Shown: positions 43,843-53,797, counted from the first letter of the stretch. The stretch is DNA of 64,000 nucleotides from Sporomusa malonica (GCF_900176355.1 NZ_FWXI01000007.1:1-64000); one strand, 5' to 3'. Notes: a model not told the origin generated them from the letters alone. Numbers and translations are program-made.

Positions 43843-43883
43843 AAAAACCGGGCGATCCTTTGTAAGGGATAGCCCGGTTTTTA
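43843..43883. terminator. Bidirectional terminator
   Basis: AAAAACCGGGC...GGATAGCCCGGTTTTT, 11-bp GC-rich stem flanked by A- and T-runs. It serves the convergent LUD and choline-kinase-like genes. Confidence 0.85.
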
Positions 43884-43929
43884 ATGCAGAATAAGCTTCA
43901 CGCATCTTGAGACGCGGTTGTGATTTTAA

Positions 43930-44844
43930 CTAACTCATAACCATGCTGGCAATGGGACAATGGGGGGATTTGGTCATTAGTTTGATATTTTTTCGGAAGC
44001 GTTCATATCTGATACCACAGTATTCAAGAAAGTCGTCGCCATTGTAATGTCTGATTAATGCCCAAGCGGTCCAGAGTAAATCTTGTGCCATCATAAAGCT
44101 TTTTATTTTTAGCTCTTCCATCGGGGTCACTGGCCGGCCGAAGTAGTCCTGAGTTAAATAGTGGATAGCTTCTGCGGATAGTTTTGATTCAAGAATGTAG
44201 GCTGCGACATCCCAACAGGGATCATTCATTCCGGAATATTCCCAGTCAATAAGATAGGTTTTACCAGTACCGTCGATGATAAAATTTTCAGGCACTGTGT
44301 CATTGTGACATGGCGCAAGGATTGTATTTTTGATGTTTTCTTGGACAAAAGTGACTAATTGATCTTTTAGGGGTGTGTAATCAAAGAATAAGTCGCCGTT
44401 TAGCTGTTCGATAATCTGTTCGTATTTAAACAGCTCCAATTGCCAATCGAAGCGGTTTGAAAAATGCTTTGGAGAAGAGTGAATTTTTTTCATCAAGCTG
44501 GAAACCGACTTCAGATTTTTGTGGGAGCCAGGATCGGCATGAGCCATGTTTTGGCTATTTTTTATGTATAAGCTTATTTTGATGCCGCTGTCTTCATCAT
44601 AGTAGATGCAATCAGAGTTTATGCCGAACTCTGAGGCTATATTATTATTGACCCTTTCCATTTTTCGATCAATAATCTGTTCTGTCATGCCACCAGGTTG
44701 CCTGATGACATATTCGGTGCCCTTAATGTCCATGATGTAGTTGTAATTGGTAAGTCCACCGGCAAAGCGGGATTTGTCAAAGACAATGCTTTCATCGCGA
44801 AAAACATGGCGCAGCTTTTGTTGTACTAATTCTTCCATTGTCAT
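43930..44844 (-). CDS. Choline/ethanolamine kinase-like phosphotransferase
   Basis: About 304 residues from ATG 44844, with GGTGGAG 6 bases upstream. APH/choline-kinase fold: FAGGLTNYNYIM at the nucleotide loop, Brenner motif LAPCHNDTVPENFII and the metal-binding LIDWEYSGMNDPCWDVA. These features match LicA/choline kinase rather than antibiotic kinases. It would phosphorylate choline or a similar alcohol. It is divergent from the choline-degrading microcompartment operon 656 bases away, which supports choline as substrate. Confidence 0.78.
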   Translation of the reverse strand: MTMEELVQQKLRHVFRDESIVFDKSRFAGGLTNYNYIMDIKGTEYVIRQPGGMTEQIIDRKMERVNNNIASEFGINSDCIYYDEDSGIKISLYIKNSQNMAHADPGSHKNLKSVSSLMKKIHSSPKHFSNRFDWQLELFKYEQIIEQLNGDLFFDYTPLKDQLVTFVQENIKNTILAPCHNDTVPENFIIDGTGKTYLIDWEYSGMNDPCWDVAAYILESKLSAEAIHYLTQDYFGRPVTPMEELKIKSFMMAQDLLWTAWALIRHYNGDDFLEYCGIRYERFRKNIKLMTKSPHCPIASMVMS

Positions 44845-45023
44845 ATATAGCTCCACCAAGTATATCAAACTTGGATTTTTGGATTATTGATAATTTACTA
44901 TAGCAAAAAAAGTTAACAAAATCAATGCATGGAGACTGATTATTGGGGGTTGCCGATGAATTTCGGCTAGTATAGTTTTGTTGCAATTGACGGAATAGAT
45001 ACAGTACTGATGCTATATGAAAA

Positions 45024-45076
45024 AGACTAGGCTTCTGCCGGCGTCCTGAAGGACTGGGCAGAGGCCTAGTCTTTTC
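45024..45076 (+). repeat. Structured dispersed element, copy 2
   Basis: GACTAGGCTTCTGCCGGCG, inner GTCCTGAAGGAC, closing GGGCAGAGGCCTAGTC and TTTT. Compared with copy 1 (36806-36858), compensating changes keep the outer stem, suggesting selection on structure. Confidence 0.6.
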
Positions 45077-45198
45077 TGTGCCAAAGCTGAGCTGCTGCAG
45101 CGCAAGTCTAATCCAGCTCTGATTAAATTGTATAAAATTTATATAATTGGACAATATTGTGCTATTTTTATGGAAAAATTTTTGCCACTTAGTATCAA

Positions 45199-45231
45199 CC
45201 TATTTTCGCTTCTTGGAGTGGCGAAAATAGG
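45199..45231. repeat. 11-bp inverted repeat upstream of the choline operon
   Basis: CCTATTTTCGC and GCGAAAATAGG separated by 11 bases. May be a regulator-binding site or a hairpin ending antisense transcription from upstream. Confidence 0.5.
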
Positions 45232-45344
45232 CTCGAAATGAATTATGCAATAAAAAAACCTGCGGTTTTATCAGTTGTTTTTGCGATTTTCATCACGATT
45301 TTACAAGAAAATCGCTTTAGTACAATAACTGAATTTCACTAAGA

Positions 45345-45350
45345 TATAAT
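45345..45350 (+). promoter_or_regulatory. Possible -10 box of the choline microcompartment operon
   Basis: TATAAT about 150 bases before the first shell gene, the best -10 match in the gap, but no -35 at proper spacing. Consistent with an activated promoter; weak on its own. Confidence 0.3.
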
Positions 45351-45499
45351 AGTGCTAATTTTATATATTGATTTTTCAAAAAAATCTGTTTGGCATGCGA
45401 TATTATAAGATTACTAAATAAAATAAATTATCAATCGGTAAGACCAAGATAAAGTAATGATTTTTTGGAATTTTAAATCTATAAAAAGGAGTTGCTTTG

Positions 45500-45799
45500 A
45501 TGGAATACGTTGGAGAAGAGGCCTTGGGGCTTATTGAAACAAGAGGCATGGTTCCGGCAATTGAGGCGGCGGATGTCATGTGTAAAACGGCTGACGTTAC
45601 GATTGTTTCGTATGAAAATATGGGTTCCGGGCTTGTCACGGTCATGATTAAAGGCGATGTGGCAGCCGTGCGGTCAGCTGTAGAAACTGGTGCAGCAGCA
45701 GCAGCAGCTATTGGCGAGCTGACAGCCTCCCATGTTATGCCGCGCCCCATCAGGCGGGTAGGAAAGATTGTTTCGCGACATGACATTGATGCGCAATGA
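45500..45799 (+). CDS. BMC-H microcompartment shell protein (PduA/EutM-like)
   Basis: 99 residues, a single BMC domain ([38 protein letters not shown]) that forms flat hexamers with a central pore. ATG 45500 is preceded by AAAGGAG. It is the first gene of the choline operon and would be a major facet protein. A four-Ala run after GAA replaces the more typical sequence near the hexamer edge. Confidence 0.93.
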   Translation: MEYVGEEALGLIETRGMVPAIEAADVMCKTADVTIVSYENMGSGLVTVMIKGDVAAVRSAVETGAAAAAAIGELTASHVMPRPIRRVGKIVSRHDIDAQ

Positions 45800-45829
45800 A
45801 CATTGAGTGTTGGAGAAAGGGGAATCCGT

Positions 45830-46120
45830 GTGTACAAAAATGATGCTTTAGGGTTCATCGAGACGTATAGCCTGGTTTCAGTGCTAGAGGCTGCGGATGC
45901 CATGTGCAAGGCTGCGGACGTGGAATTGGTCGGTTATGAAAATGTGGCTTCCGGCCTGATTTCCGTTGTGGTTCGTGGCGACGTAGGCGCGGTCAAAGCG
46001 GCTGTAGAGGCTGGCATTGAAGCAGCCAGCAAAGTAGGTAAGGTCTATAGCTCCAATGTCATTGCCAGGCCGCATGAGGAAGTACAAAAGATTATTGCTA
46101 AATATGTTATCGACTGGTAA
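45830..46120 (+). CDS. BMC-H microcompartment shell protein
   Basis: 96 residues with one BMC domain ([39 protein letters not shown], ending NVIARPHEEVQKIIAKY). Start taken as GTG 45830, 6 bases after AAAGGGG; the frame upstream to 45803 lacks a ribosome site. ETYSL in place of ETRGM at the pore-facing region suggests a different pore from the first shell protein. Confidence 0.9.
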   Translation: MYKNDALGFIETYSLVSVLEAADAMCKAADVELVGYENVASGLISVVVRGDVGAVKAAVEAGIEAASKVGKVYSSNVIARPHEEVQKIIAKYVIDW

Positions 46121-46173
46121 ATAACGACTTGTAACTTTTGATTCTGCGAGTGGAAAGGGGGCGTGGGTGAGAG

Positions 46174-47646
46174 ATGAATAGAATTGACAATGATTTGCTC
46201 TCTGTCCAGGAGGCTCGGATTCTTGTGGAAAACGCCCGTGAGGCGCAAAAGCTGCTGGCAACTTTCCCTCAAGAAAAATTGGATAAAATTGTCCGGCATA
46301 TGGCTGAAGCAGTGCATAAATATGCCAGAGAACTGGCCATTATGTCCTGCGAGGAAACAGGATTTGGTAAATGGCAGGACAAGTTTGTCAAAAATGTTTT
46401 TGCCAGTGATTTTCTCTATAAGAAAATCAGGGATATGAAAGTTGTCGGTATTATTAGTGAAGACAAAGAAAACAAGACCATGGATATTGGCGTGCCTGTC
46501 GGAGTGATTATCGCTTTGCCTCCTTCGACCAACCCTGCATCCACTACAATCTATAAAGCCCTGATTGCCATAAAATCTGGCAATGCTATTGTTTTCTCGC
46601 CTCATCCTAAGGCCAGGAAAACGATTGGCAGGGTGCTTGATATATTGATACGAGCGGCAGCAGAAAGTGGATTGCCCTCTGGCGCCATCGGATACTTGCG
46701 AACGCTGGCTGTTGACGGTACAGTCGCGTTGATGAATCACAAAGACACAGCGCTTATTCTGGTTACAGGTGTGCCCAAGCTGGTCAGGGCGGCGTATACC
46801 TCCGGAAAACCGACTATTTATGGTGGTCCGGGTAATGGACCTGCCTTTATTGAGCGTTCAGCCGACATAAAAAAGGCCGTAGCAGATATTATTGCCAGCA
46901 GAACTTTCGATAATGGTATCGTCTCAGCCTCGGAGCAATCCATTGTTGCTGAGGACTGTATCGCCGATGAAGTAAGGCAAGAGCTCAGAAGAAATGGTGC
47001 TTATTTCCTGTCAGATCAGGAATCTCAGCAGCTCAGCAAAAACTTTTTCCGTCCTGATGGCAGGTTAAATCCGGAAATTGTCGGCAAATCGGCGATAGAG
47101 CTGGCACGGCAAAGTGGCATATGTGTTCCGGAAGATACGCAGGTATTGATATCAGAACAAAAATATGTGTCTGCCGCCAATCCGTATTCAAGAGAAAAAC
47201 TTTGCCCGGTTCTGGCATTTTATGTGGAAAAGGACTGGCTGAATGCTTGTGAAAAATGCATAGAATTACTGGTAAATGAGGGACGGGGACATACCCTGGT
47301 CATTCACTCCACCAATGAGAAGGTGATTAGGGAATTTGCCCTGAAAAAACCGGTATCAAGAGTGCTGGTGAATACTCCCGCCTCATTAGGGGGGATAGGA
47401 GCGACCACTAATCTCTTCCCGGCATTGACGCTGGGGTGCGGCGCAGCAGGCGGCGGGGTTACTTCTGATAATGTCACACCGCTGAACTTGATCAATATCC
47501 GAAAAGTCGGCTATGGCGTGCGGCAGCTGGGGGATATAAAGAGTGAACCCTGCTCTTTTGCCAATCAGCGTTCCCTTGAAAGTAAGCAAGATTTGAATGA
47601 GTTGCTGGAAAAGTTACTTAAGCAGCTTATGGTGGAGAAGATTTGA
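46174..47646 (+). CDS. CoA-acylating aldehyde dehydrogenase paralogue with Ser at the catalytic Cys
   Basis: 490 residues, EutE/PduP-like, with an N-terminal amphipathic helix (about 8-30, LLSVQEARILVENAREAQKL) of the type that targets cargo to the shell. In the active-site segment RTFDNGIVSASEQS the expected Cys is Ser251; the second copy at 60084 has Cys251 at the identical position. The codon is TCA. The enzyme should not form the thiohemiacetal in the normal way; a structural or regulatory role, or a changed chemistry, is possible. The remaining fold is intact, so this is not simple decay. RBS AAAGGGGGCG. Confidence 0.9.
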   Translation: MNRIDNDLLSVQEARILVENAREAQKLLATFPQEKLDKIVRHMAEAVHKYARELAIMSCEETGFGKWQDKFVKNVFASDFLYKKIRDMKVVGIISEDKENKTMDIGVPVGVIIALPPSTNPASTTIYKALIAIKSGNAIVFSPHPKARKTIGRVLDILIRAAAESGLPSGAIGYLRTLAVDGTVALMNHKDTALILVTGVPKLVRAAYTSGKPTIYGGPGNGPAFIERSADIKKAVADIIASRTFDNGIVSASEQSIVAEDCIADEVRQELRRNGAYFLSDQESQQLSKNFFRPDGRLNPEIVGKSAIELARQSGICVPEDTQVLISEQKYVSAANPYSREKLCPVLAFYVEKDWLNACEKCIELLVNEGRGHTLVIHSTNEKVIREFALKKPVSRVLVNTPASLGGIGATTNLFPALTLGCGAAGGGVTSDNVTPLNLINIRKVGYGVRQLGDIKSEPCSFANQRSLESKQDLNELLEKLLKQLMVEKI

Positions 47647-47659
47647 GGTGACGGCGGTA

Positions 47660-48796
47660 ATGAGAAAATTTGTCATTAAGCCCAAGATTTATTTTAATGA
47701 GGGATCCATGGAATTTCTTAAAGAAATCAATGGGTCTTGTGCGTTTATCGTTTCTGATTCGGTTATGGAGAAGTTGGGATATCTTCAAAAAACCATAGAC
47801 TATTTGAATGAAACAGGGATAAAGTCGGTTGTTTTTACGGATGTACGTCCTGATCCGGATGTGAAAGTCATTGCCCAAGGCATGAAGAAATACCTGGAAA
47901 CCCAGGCCGATACTATTGTGGCTTTGGGCGGGGGCTCTGTGATTGATGCTGCCAAGGGGATTTTATATTCTTTGTGGCAGTTCAGAAAAGCCGCCGGGGA
48001 GGAATTCAAGAAACCGCTGTTTATTGCTATTCCTTCCACCAGTGGTACAGGCTCGGAAGTAACCAATTTCTCGGTTATTACTGCAGAAGGACAAAAAGTG
48101 GTCATTGTAGATGATTGGATAGCTCCGGATATAGCCATACTTGATTCTACTTGTATCCAGCATGTTCCTCAGCAGGTGGTGGCAGATACGGGTATAGATG
48201 CGCTGGTGCATGCCATTGAGGCTTATGTTTCTACTGCGGCAACCCCTTGCACGGATGCGCTTGCCGAGAAGGCAGTTCAATTAATTTTTGAGAATCTGAA
48301 GAACTTATACAACGATGTCAGCAATGCTTGCGCGAGAGAACGCATTCAAAATGCATCCTGTATCGCTGGCATGGCATTTACAAATGCCGGTCTGGGGATC
48401 AATCATAGCCTGGCGCATGCTTTGGGCGGAACTTTTCACATCTCTCACGGGCGAGCCAATGCGCTGCTGGTGAGCGCGGTGATTGAATATAACGCACATT
48501 TGAACAACACTGCCAGTAGAGACATAGCGGAAAAATATGCGAAACTGGCTGCTGTGGTGCAATTGCCTGCCCGGACGTACCGGGAAGGAGCAATAAATTT
48601 CATGCAGGCCGTCAAGGATTTGAAAAAATCTCTGGGTATTCCCAATAGCATTCGCGAGTTGGGAATCGACAAAAGCATGTTTGAGACTGAGGTGGGAAAT
48701 ATGGTTGAGCTGGCCCTCCATGACCGGTGCACCCCCACCAATCCCAGGCAGCCGTCCAGAGAAGATCTGATCGGTATTTTCCAAAAATCATTTTAA
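47660..48796 (+). CDS. Iron-type alcohol dehydrogenase (EutG-like)
   Basis: 378 residues from ATG 47660. NAD motif ALGGGSVIDAAKG, phosphate contact STSGTGSEVTNFSVI, and metal ligands in TGIDALVHAIEAYVS and LAHALGGTFHISHG. It reduces acetaldehyde to ethanol inside the compartment and returns NAD+ for the aldehyde dehydrogenase. It begins 13 bases after the previous gene, with GAGGTGACGG overlapping that end. Confidence 0.92.
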   Translation: MRKFVIKPKIYFNEGSMEFLKEINGSCAFIVSDSVMEKLGYLQKTIDYLNETGIKSVVFTDVRPDPDVKVIAQGMKKYLETQADTIVALGGGSVIDAAKGILYSLWQFRKAAGEEFKKPLFIAIPSTSGTGSEVTNFSVITAEGQKVVIVDDWIAPDIAILDSTCIQHVPQQVVADTGIDALVHAIEAYVSTAATPCTDALAEKAVQLIFENLKNLYNDVSNACARERIQNASCIAGMAFTNAGLGINHSLAHALGGTFHISHGRANALLVSAVIEYNAHLNNTASRDIAEKYAKLAAVVQLPARTYREGAINFMQAVKDLKKSLGIPNSIRELGIDKSMFETEVGNMVELALHDRCTPTNPRQPSREDLIGIFQKSF

Positions 48797-48845
48797 TATA
48801 TCAGTAACATCCTGCTGAATTAAGTAAGAGGGAGGACAAAAAAAG

Positions 48846-51401
48846 TTGAATATTCAAGAGTTTTCGAACAAATTTGCGGATGCAACCAGGAACTTGTCCC
48901 CGGAAGAAACAGCGGCCATCATGAAGCTGTTTCAGGGAATTTCCAAGGAACTGGCCGCAAACAGTGCTGTAAACAGTCCAGCAGCGTATAGTCCGACAAA
49001 ATCACCTGCGTTTGAAGGCGAAATCACAGGATTAACACCGCGCCTGGAACGACTGAAAGCTGCTTATTTAAAGGCCAAGCCCAGTGTCAGTACCTATCGT
49101 GCCAGGGCTTTCACGCAAGTGACCAAAGAAAATGCTGGCTTACCCAAGATTCTTCTCCGGGCCAAGTGCTTCCGCAAAGCCTGTGAGACAGCTCCCCTGG
49201 TGATCCAAAAAGATGAACTGATTGTTGGACATCCCTGCGGGAAAGCGAGAGCTGGTGCTGTATCCCCGGATATTGCCTGGAGATGGATCCGGGATGAACT
49301 GGATACCATGTCAACTAGACAACAGGATCCCTTTGAAATCAGTGAAGAAGACAAGCGGATTTTACGGGAAGAGATTTTCCCTTACTGGGAAGGCCGGAGC
49401 CTGGATGAAATTTGTCAGCAGCAATATGAAGAAGCGGGCGTATGGTCCTTTTCGGGCGAATCCTTTGTCAGTGATCTTTCCTATCATCAGGTTAATGGTG
49501 GTGGCGATACCTGTCCGGGTTATGATGTCATACTCATTAAAAAAGGCATTAATGGCGCAAGACAGGAAGCTATCGACAGGCTGAGCAAATTGTCCATGGA
49601 AAATCCAGAGGACATGGACAAGATTTACTTCTATAAAGCGGAAATCGAGACTTGTGACGGTATTTTGGCGTATGCCAAACGGCTTGCTGATTATGCAAGA
49701 GAACTGGCCGACAGAGAAGATGACTCCGCCCGTAAGCACGAGCTTTACAAGATTTCCGATATTTTAACCTATGTACCGGCCAATCCGCCCCGTACCTTCC
49801 ATGAAGCACTCCAGTCCATCTGGATACTGCAATCACTGTTTGTGGTGGAAGAAAACCAGACTGGCATTTCCGTTGGACGACTGGATCAATACATTTATCC
49901 CATGTTCAAGGCTGACCTGGAAGCTGGCCGGATGAACAAACTGGAAGCCTTTGAATTGCTCTCTTGCTTTATTATAAAATGCTCGGAAGTTATGTGGCTG
50001 TCCAGTGCACTGGGAGCAAAATATTTCGCCGGCTACCAACCGTTTATCAACTGCACCATCGGTGGGCAGAAGCGAACTGGGGGCGACGCAACCAATGATC
50101 TGACTTATCTGATCATGGATGCCGTTCGTTTTACCAAGATGTATCAACCGTCCCTTGCTTGCCGGATTCATAACAAATCACCGCAAAAGTATTTGAAGAA
50201 AATCGTCGATGTTGTCAAGGCCGGGCTTGGATTCCCCGCCTGCCATTTTGATGATTCTCATATCAAAATGATGCTTGCCAAGGGATTTAGCATTGAAGAT
50301 TCACGGGATTACTGCCTCATGGGGTGCGTTGAACCGCAAAAATCAGGCAGAATCTATCAGTGGACATCTACCGGTTATACCCAATGGCCCATTGCCATAG
50401 AGTTTGTTCTGAACCGTGGCGTGATGAAATGGCGTGGCACCATGGAAGGGCTTGACACAGGAGATCTTGACAATTTTAAGACATATGAAGAATTTGATGC
50501 TGCCTGCAAACAGCAAATCGAGCATATTATCCGCTTATCTGCCATTGGGACCATTGTCAGCCAGCGGGTGCACCGAGATCTTGTTCCCAAACCCCTTATG
50601 TCCCTGTTGGTAGAAGGTTGTATGGAAAAAGGTACCGATGTTACCCACGGCGGAGCGCTTGTCAATAGCGGACCCGGGCTGATCTTCTCTGGCCTAGGAA
50701 CCTATGCTGACTCCATGGCAGCCATTAAAAAGCTGGTTTTTGAGGATAAAAAATATACGCTAAAACAAATCAGGGATGCATTGGCTGCGAATTTTGAAGG
50801 CTACGAAACCCTGCGGACAGATTGCCTGAACGCACCTAAATATGGGAATGACGATGATTATGCTGATTTAATTGCCTCAGATATCGTCGTCTGGACAGAA
50901 CGGGTTCACAACACCTTTGAGATGCTTTATTCGCACTTCACGCATGGCACCCTGTCTATTTCCAATAACACGCCGATCGGCGAAATTACTGGCGCGTCAG
51001 CTAATGGGCGTTTAGCCTGGACACCGCTGTCAGATGGCATCAGCCCGACACAGGGGGCCGACAAACTGGGACCTACAGCCATCATTAAATCGGTCAGCAA
51101 GCTGAGTGTCGAGTCCATGGGTATTGGGATGGTGCACAATTTCAAACTATTACGGGGTATACTGGAAACGCCGGAAGGCGAAAATGGCCTGATTACCTTG
51201 CTTAGAACGGCATCCATTCTTGGCAACGGCCAGATGCAATTCAGCTATGTTGACAATGAAGTGTTGAAGAAAGCCCAGCTCGAACCTGACAAGTACCGGG
51301 ACTTGATCATCCGTGTCGCCGGCTATAGCGCTTACTTCGTAGAGCTGTGCAAGGAAGTACAGGATGAAATTATCAGCAGAACGATGTTAGATCATTTTTA
51401 A
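48846..51401 (+). CDS. cutC: Choline trimethylamine-lyase (glycyl radical enzyme)
   Basis: 851 residues, the size of type I (GRM1-like) CutC. Choline-site residues are all kept: Tyr213 and Asp221 ([10 protein letters not shown]), thiyl Cys494 and Glu496 (CLMGCVEP), Thr507 and Tyr511 ([11 protein letters not shown]), and the glycyl radical Gly826 (RVAGYSAYF). Each number is five above that of the Desulfovibrio enzyme. It cleaves choline to trimethylamine and acetaldehyde. The first ~45 residues are a flexible extension that probably directs it into the shell. Start is TTG 48846, after GGGAGGAC. CutD lies three genes downstream. A hairpin follows at 51420. Confidence 0.97.
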   Translation: MNIQEFSNKFADATRNLSPEETAAIMKLFQGISKELAANSAVNSPAAYSPTKSPAFEGEITGLTPRLERLKAAYLKAKPSVSTYRARAFTQVTKENAGLPKILLRAKCFRKACETAPLVIQKDELIVGHPCGKARAGAVSPDIAWRWIRDELDTMSTRQQDPFEISEEDKRILREEIFPYWEGRSLDEICQQQYEEAGVWSFSGESFVSDLSYHQVNGGGDTCPGYDVILIKKGINGARQEAIDRLSKLSMENPEDMDKIYFYKAEIETCDGILAYAKRLADYARELADREDDSARKHELYKISDILTYVPANPPRTFHEALQSIWILQSLFVVEENQTGISVGRLDQYIYPMFKADLEAGRMNKLEAFELLSCFIIKCSEVMWLSSALGAKYFAGYQPFINCTIGGQKRTGGDATNDLTYLIMDAVRFTKMYQPSLACRIHNKSPQKYLKKIVDVVKAGLGFPACHFDDSHIKMMLAKGFSIEDSRDYCLMGCVEPQKSGRIYQWTSTGYTQWPIAIEFVLNRGVMKWRGTMEGLDTGDLDNFKTYEEFDAACKQQIEHIIRLSAIGTIVSQRVHRDLVPKPLMSLLVEGCMEKGTDVTHGGALVNSGPGLIFSGLGTYADSMAAIKKLVFEDKKYTLKQIRDALAANFEGYETLRTDCLNAPKYGNDDDYADLIASDIVVWTERVHNTFEMLYSHFTHGTLSISNNTPIGEITGASANGRLAWTPLSDGISPTQGADKLGPTAIIKSVSKLSVESMGIGMVHNFKLLRGILETPEGENGLITLLRTASILGNGQMQFSYVDNEVLKKAQLEPDKYRDLIIRVAGYSAYFVELCKEVQDEIISRTMLDHF

Positions 51402-51419
51402 AACTTGCGGTTAAACGGA

Positions 51420-51449
51420 CTATCTGAAGAATGCAAGTTCTTCAGATAG
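51420..51449 (+). terminator. Hairpin between cutC and the transporter gene
   Basis: CTATCTGAAGAA, 6-nt loop, exact complement TTCTTCAGATAG. No T-run, so it is more likely an mRNA 3'-stabilising or partial termination signal that keeps cutC levels above the downstream genes. Confidence 0.6.
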
Positions 51450-51479
51450 CCCGAAAATAAGGAGGGGAACATAGCCTAT

Positions 51480-52490
51480 ATGAACATATCGGGAAATCAA
51501 AAAGCTCTGATGATGAAGGGGAAAATGGATGCCCAGTTTGACAGAAAAGGTGTATTGATCGGCCTTTTCAGCGGTGGTACCTGGGGCATAAACAATGTGG
51601 TCTTGGGTATTGCGCTGACTCTTGTACCTGCCCTGGGAGATGACGCTGCCTTGTATGCCTTGCCACTGGCCGCCGCTTGTATGAATGATACGTTAGCAGG
51701 TCTATGGTTACTCATCTATAACGGCTGGGGTGGACGCTTACAGGAAATCGTTCGTAGTCTTAAAACTATTCCCGGACTTATGGTTTGCGTAGCCGCTTTA
51801 CTGGGTGGACCTGTGGCCAATTGTGGCTACCTTCTGGGAATTTCGATGGCAGGCCCTGCTTATGCGTTAACAATTACCGCATTATATCCTGTCGTTGGTG
51901 CAATTCTTTCGCGGATTTTCCTTAAACAGCATATTCTGCCCCGCGTTTGGGCCGGCATGCTGTTATCTGTTATCGGAGCTCTCGTCATATCCTATGTACC
52001 GCCCGAAGGTACAGCCAGCGATAATTTTTACCTTGGTCTTTTATTTGCCTCATTAGCTGCTTTCGGGTGGGGTGCTGAAGCCGTTCTGGCAGTATTCGGT
52101 ATGTCCATGATTGACCCGAAAGTTGCCATTAATATCCGTGAGCTGACTTCCGGTTTGTGTATAGCTATCTTCATTCTTCCTTTCGTCGGTGGTTGGGCCG
52201 TTATTTCCCAAGTGGTTGTAGTACCTGGAGCAATTGGCACCTTTGCTATTGCTGCCTTGGCGGCAGGGGTATCTTACCTGGCGTGGTATACAGCCAACAG
52301 CAAATGCGGTGTTGCCAAAGGTATGGCTCTTAACGGAACCTATGTCATGTGGGGCGTTATCCTGTCTGTTCTCTTCATGAGCGCGGAGCTTACGAAGAAT
52401 TTGGCCATTGGAAGTTTCCTGGTACTGATTGGCGCTACGCTTGTGGCGATAAATCCGAAGGAATTCTTCAATAAAGGCGGGGAGGCATAA
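51480..52490 (+). CDS. DMT (EamA-like) family transporter
   Basis: 336 residues, about ten membrane segments, two EamA-like repeats (GTWGINNVVLG and GWGAEAVLAVFG as related halves). It lies between cutC and cutD, where it may import choline or export trimethylamine; neither is proven. A short leader with AGGAGGGG precedes it. Other choline operons carry different transporters, so this placement gives only an indication. Confidence 0.75.
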   Translation: MNISGNQKALMMKGKMDAQFDRKGVLIGLFSGGTWGINNVVLGIALTLVPALGDDAALYALPLAAACMNDTLAGLWLLIYNGWGGRLQEIVRSLKTIPGLMVCVAALLGGPVANCGYLLGISMAGPAYALTITALYPVVGAILSRIFLKQHILPRVWAGMLLSVIGALVISYVPPEGTASDNFYLGLLFASLAAFGWGAEAVLAVFGMSMIDPKVAINIRELTSGLCIAIFILPFVGGWAVISQVVVVPGAIGTFAIAALAAGVSYLAWYTANSKCGVAKGMALNGTYVMWGVILSVLFMSAELTKNLAIGSFLVLIGATLVAINPKEFFNKGGEA

Positions 52491-52492
52491 TT

Positions 52493-52780
52493 ATGGCTGA
52501 ACTATTACCACTGCGGTTTAGAATGCTTCATTATATTTCCACTGTTGACAAAACCAACGTTGATGAAATTATGAAGGCGCTCAAACCGGAATATGGCACA
52601 GAAAAACAGTTTACCAAAGAAGTCTTTGTGGAACACCTCATGGATCTGAAAGCCAACTTTGTCATTGATGATAATGATGTGGTGCTGGACAACAAAGGTG
52701 AATTGGTCGTTTATTACTCCATCAATGATGAAGGAAATAGACTTCTCAAAAAATATCTTCCTAAGCATTGGCAGAAATAG
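52493..52780 (+). CDS. Small conserved-looking protein between cutC and cutD
   Basis: 95 residues, soluble, helical with a winged-helix look (RFRMLHYISTVDKTNVDEIM, FTKEVFVEHLMDLKANFVID, GNRLLKKYLP). It starts 2 bases after the transporter gene and is clearly in the operon. Not recognised. It could be a DNA- or protein-binding accessory factor of the choline system. Confidence 0.7.
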   Translation: MAELLPLRFRMLHYISTVDKTNVDEIMKALKPEYGTEKQFTKEVFVEHLMDLKANFVIDDNDVVLDNKGELVVYYSINDEGNRLLKKYLPKHWQK

Positions 52781-52810
52781 ATTTTTAATCGGTATTCTAA
52801 GGGACGGTAC

Positions 52811-53797
52811 ATGATGAGTACAGAAAACGGCAACATCCTAGAACGGAAAGCGAGAATCTTCAATATCCAAAAATATTCAATCTATGATGGACCGGGCATA
52901 CGAACCCTAATTTTCTTCAAGGGCTGTCCCTTAAGATGTAAATGGTGTTCCAATCCCGAGGGCCTTGAAAGAAAATATCAGGTCATGTTCAAAGAAGATT
53001 TGTGCGTTGACTGTGGCAACTGTATTCCTGTTTGTCCCGTCCAAATACATCATTTCCAGGATGAGGAAGATGGGCCGCTGCGAACCAACGGTGAAAAACC
53101 CAGGCATAAAGTAAACAGAACGATTGACTGTGTGGGTTGCCGAAAATGCGAAACCCTCTGTCCTAAACAGGCACTGTCCATTGCCGGCTCAGACAAAACC
53201 ATCTCTCAAGTCCTGGAAATCATCCAACAAGATGCACTCTTCTACCTGAGCTCAGGTGGAGGAGTGACTCTTGGGGGAGGCGAAGTCACAGCCCAGCCGG
53301 AATTTGCCACCAACCTGCTGATGGAATGCAAACGCATGGGAATCCATACAGCCATTGAAACCTGTGGCTATGCAAAACCGGACTCCCTGCTCATGGTAGC
53401 CCAGTTTACCGATTTGTTTCTGTATGATATCAAGCAAATTGACGCTGATCGGCATTATGAACTTACGGGAGTGCGCAATGAACGCATTCTGGATAACCTA
53501 ACAGAGCTCATACGCCGAGGCTTTACTGTCAAAGTCAGGATGCCCCTCGTCAGGGGTTTGAATGATAGTGAACAGACCATTCGCAGAACGATGGAATTTC
53601 TCCAACCCTTTAAAGGTTACAAAAACTTTCAGGGAATCGACTTGCTTCCCTATCATAAACTGGGCATTAACAAATACAAGCAATTAGACATTAAATACGC
53701 CATTACTGAAGATTTGAGCTTTAAAGAAGAAGAGTTAGCTAAGATTGAAGAGTTCATAAAAGATTATGACTTGCAGGTCAAAGTCATCAGACATTAA
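52811..53797 (+). CDS. cutD: Choline TMA-lyase activating enzyme (radical SAM)
   Basis: 328 residues. Radical SAM motif [14 protein letters not shown] (C-x3-C-x2-C) after [11 protein letters not shown], then an insertion with two ferredoxin-like 4Fe-4S motifs ([14 protein letters not shown] and [14 protein letters not shown]), and [11 protein letters not shown]. It generates the glycyl radical at Gly826 of CutC. Length and inserted clusters are typical of glycyl radical activases. The start is ATG 52811 (or the next ATG). Confidence 0.95.
   Translation: MMSTENGNILERKARIFNIQKYSIYDGPGIRTLIFFKGCPLRCKWCSNPEGLERKYQVMFKEDLCVDCGNCIPVCPVQIHHFQDEEDGPLRTNGEKPRHKVNRTIDCVGCRKCETLCPKQALSIAGSDKTISQVLEIIQQDALFYLSSGGGVTLGGGEVTAQPEFATNLLMECKRMGIHTAIETCGYAKPDSLLMVAQFTDLFLYDIKQIDADRHYELTGVRNERILDNLTELIRRGFTVKVRMPLVRGLNDSEQTIRRTMEFLQPFKGYKNFQGIDLLPYHKLGINKYKQLDIKYAITEDLSFKEEELAKIEEFIKDYDLQVKVIRH

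Larger units (their letters stand above)
44845..45499. other. 655-base AT-rich gap upstream of the microcompartment operon
   Basis: No gene. Holds a structured repeat (45024-45076), an 11-bp inverted repeat CCTATTTTCGC/GCGAAAATAGG (45199-45231) and a possible -10 box TATAAT (45345-45350) without a good -35, as expected of an activator-dependent promoter for the choline operon. AT content rises towards the first shell gene. Confidence 0.5.

Noticed and set aside
44792..45154. 120-codon minus-strand frame upstream of the choline-kinase-like gene
   Set aside because: It runs through the structured repeat element and a T-rich region with no ribosome site; coding is unlikely.
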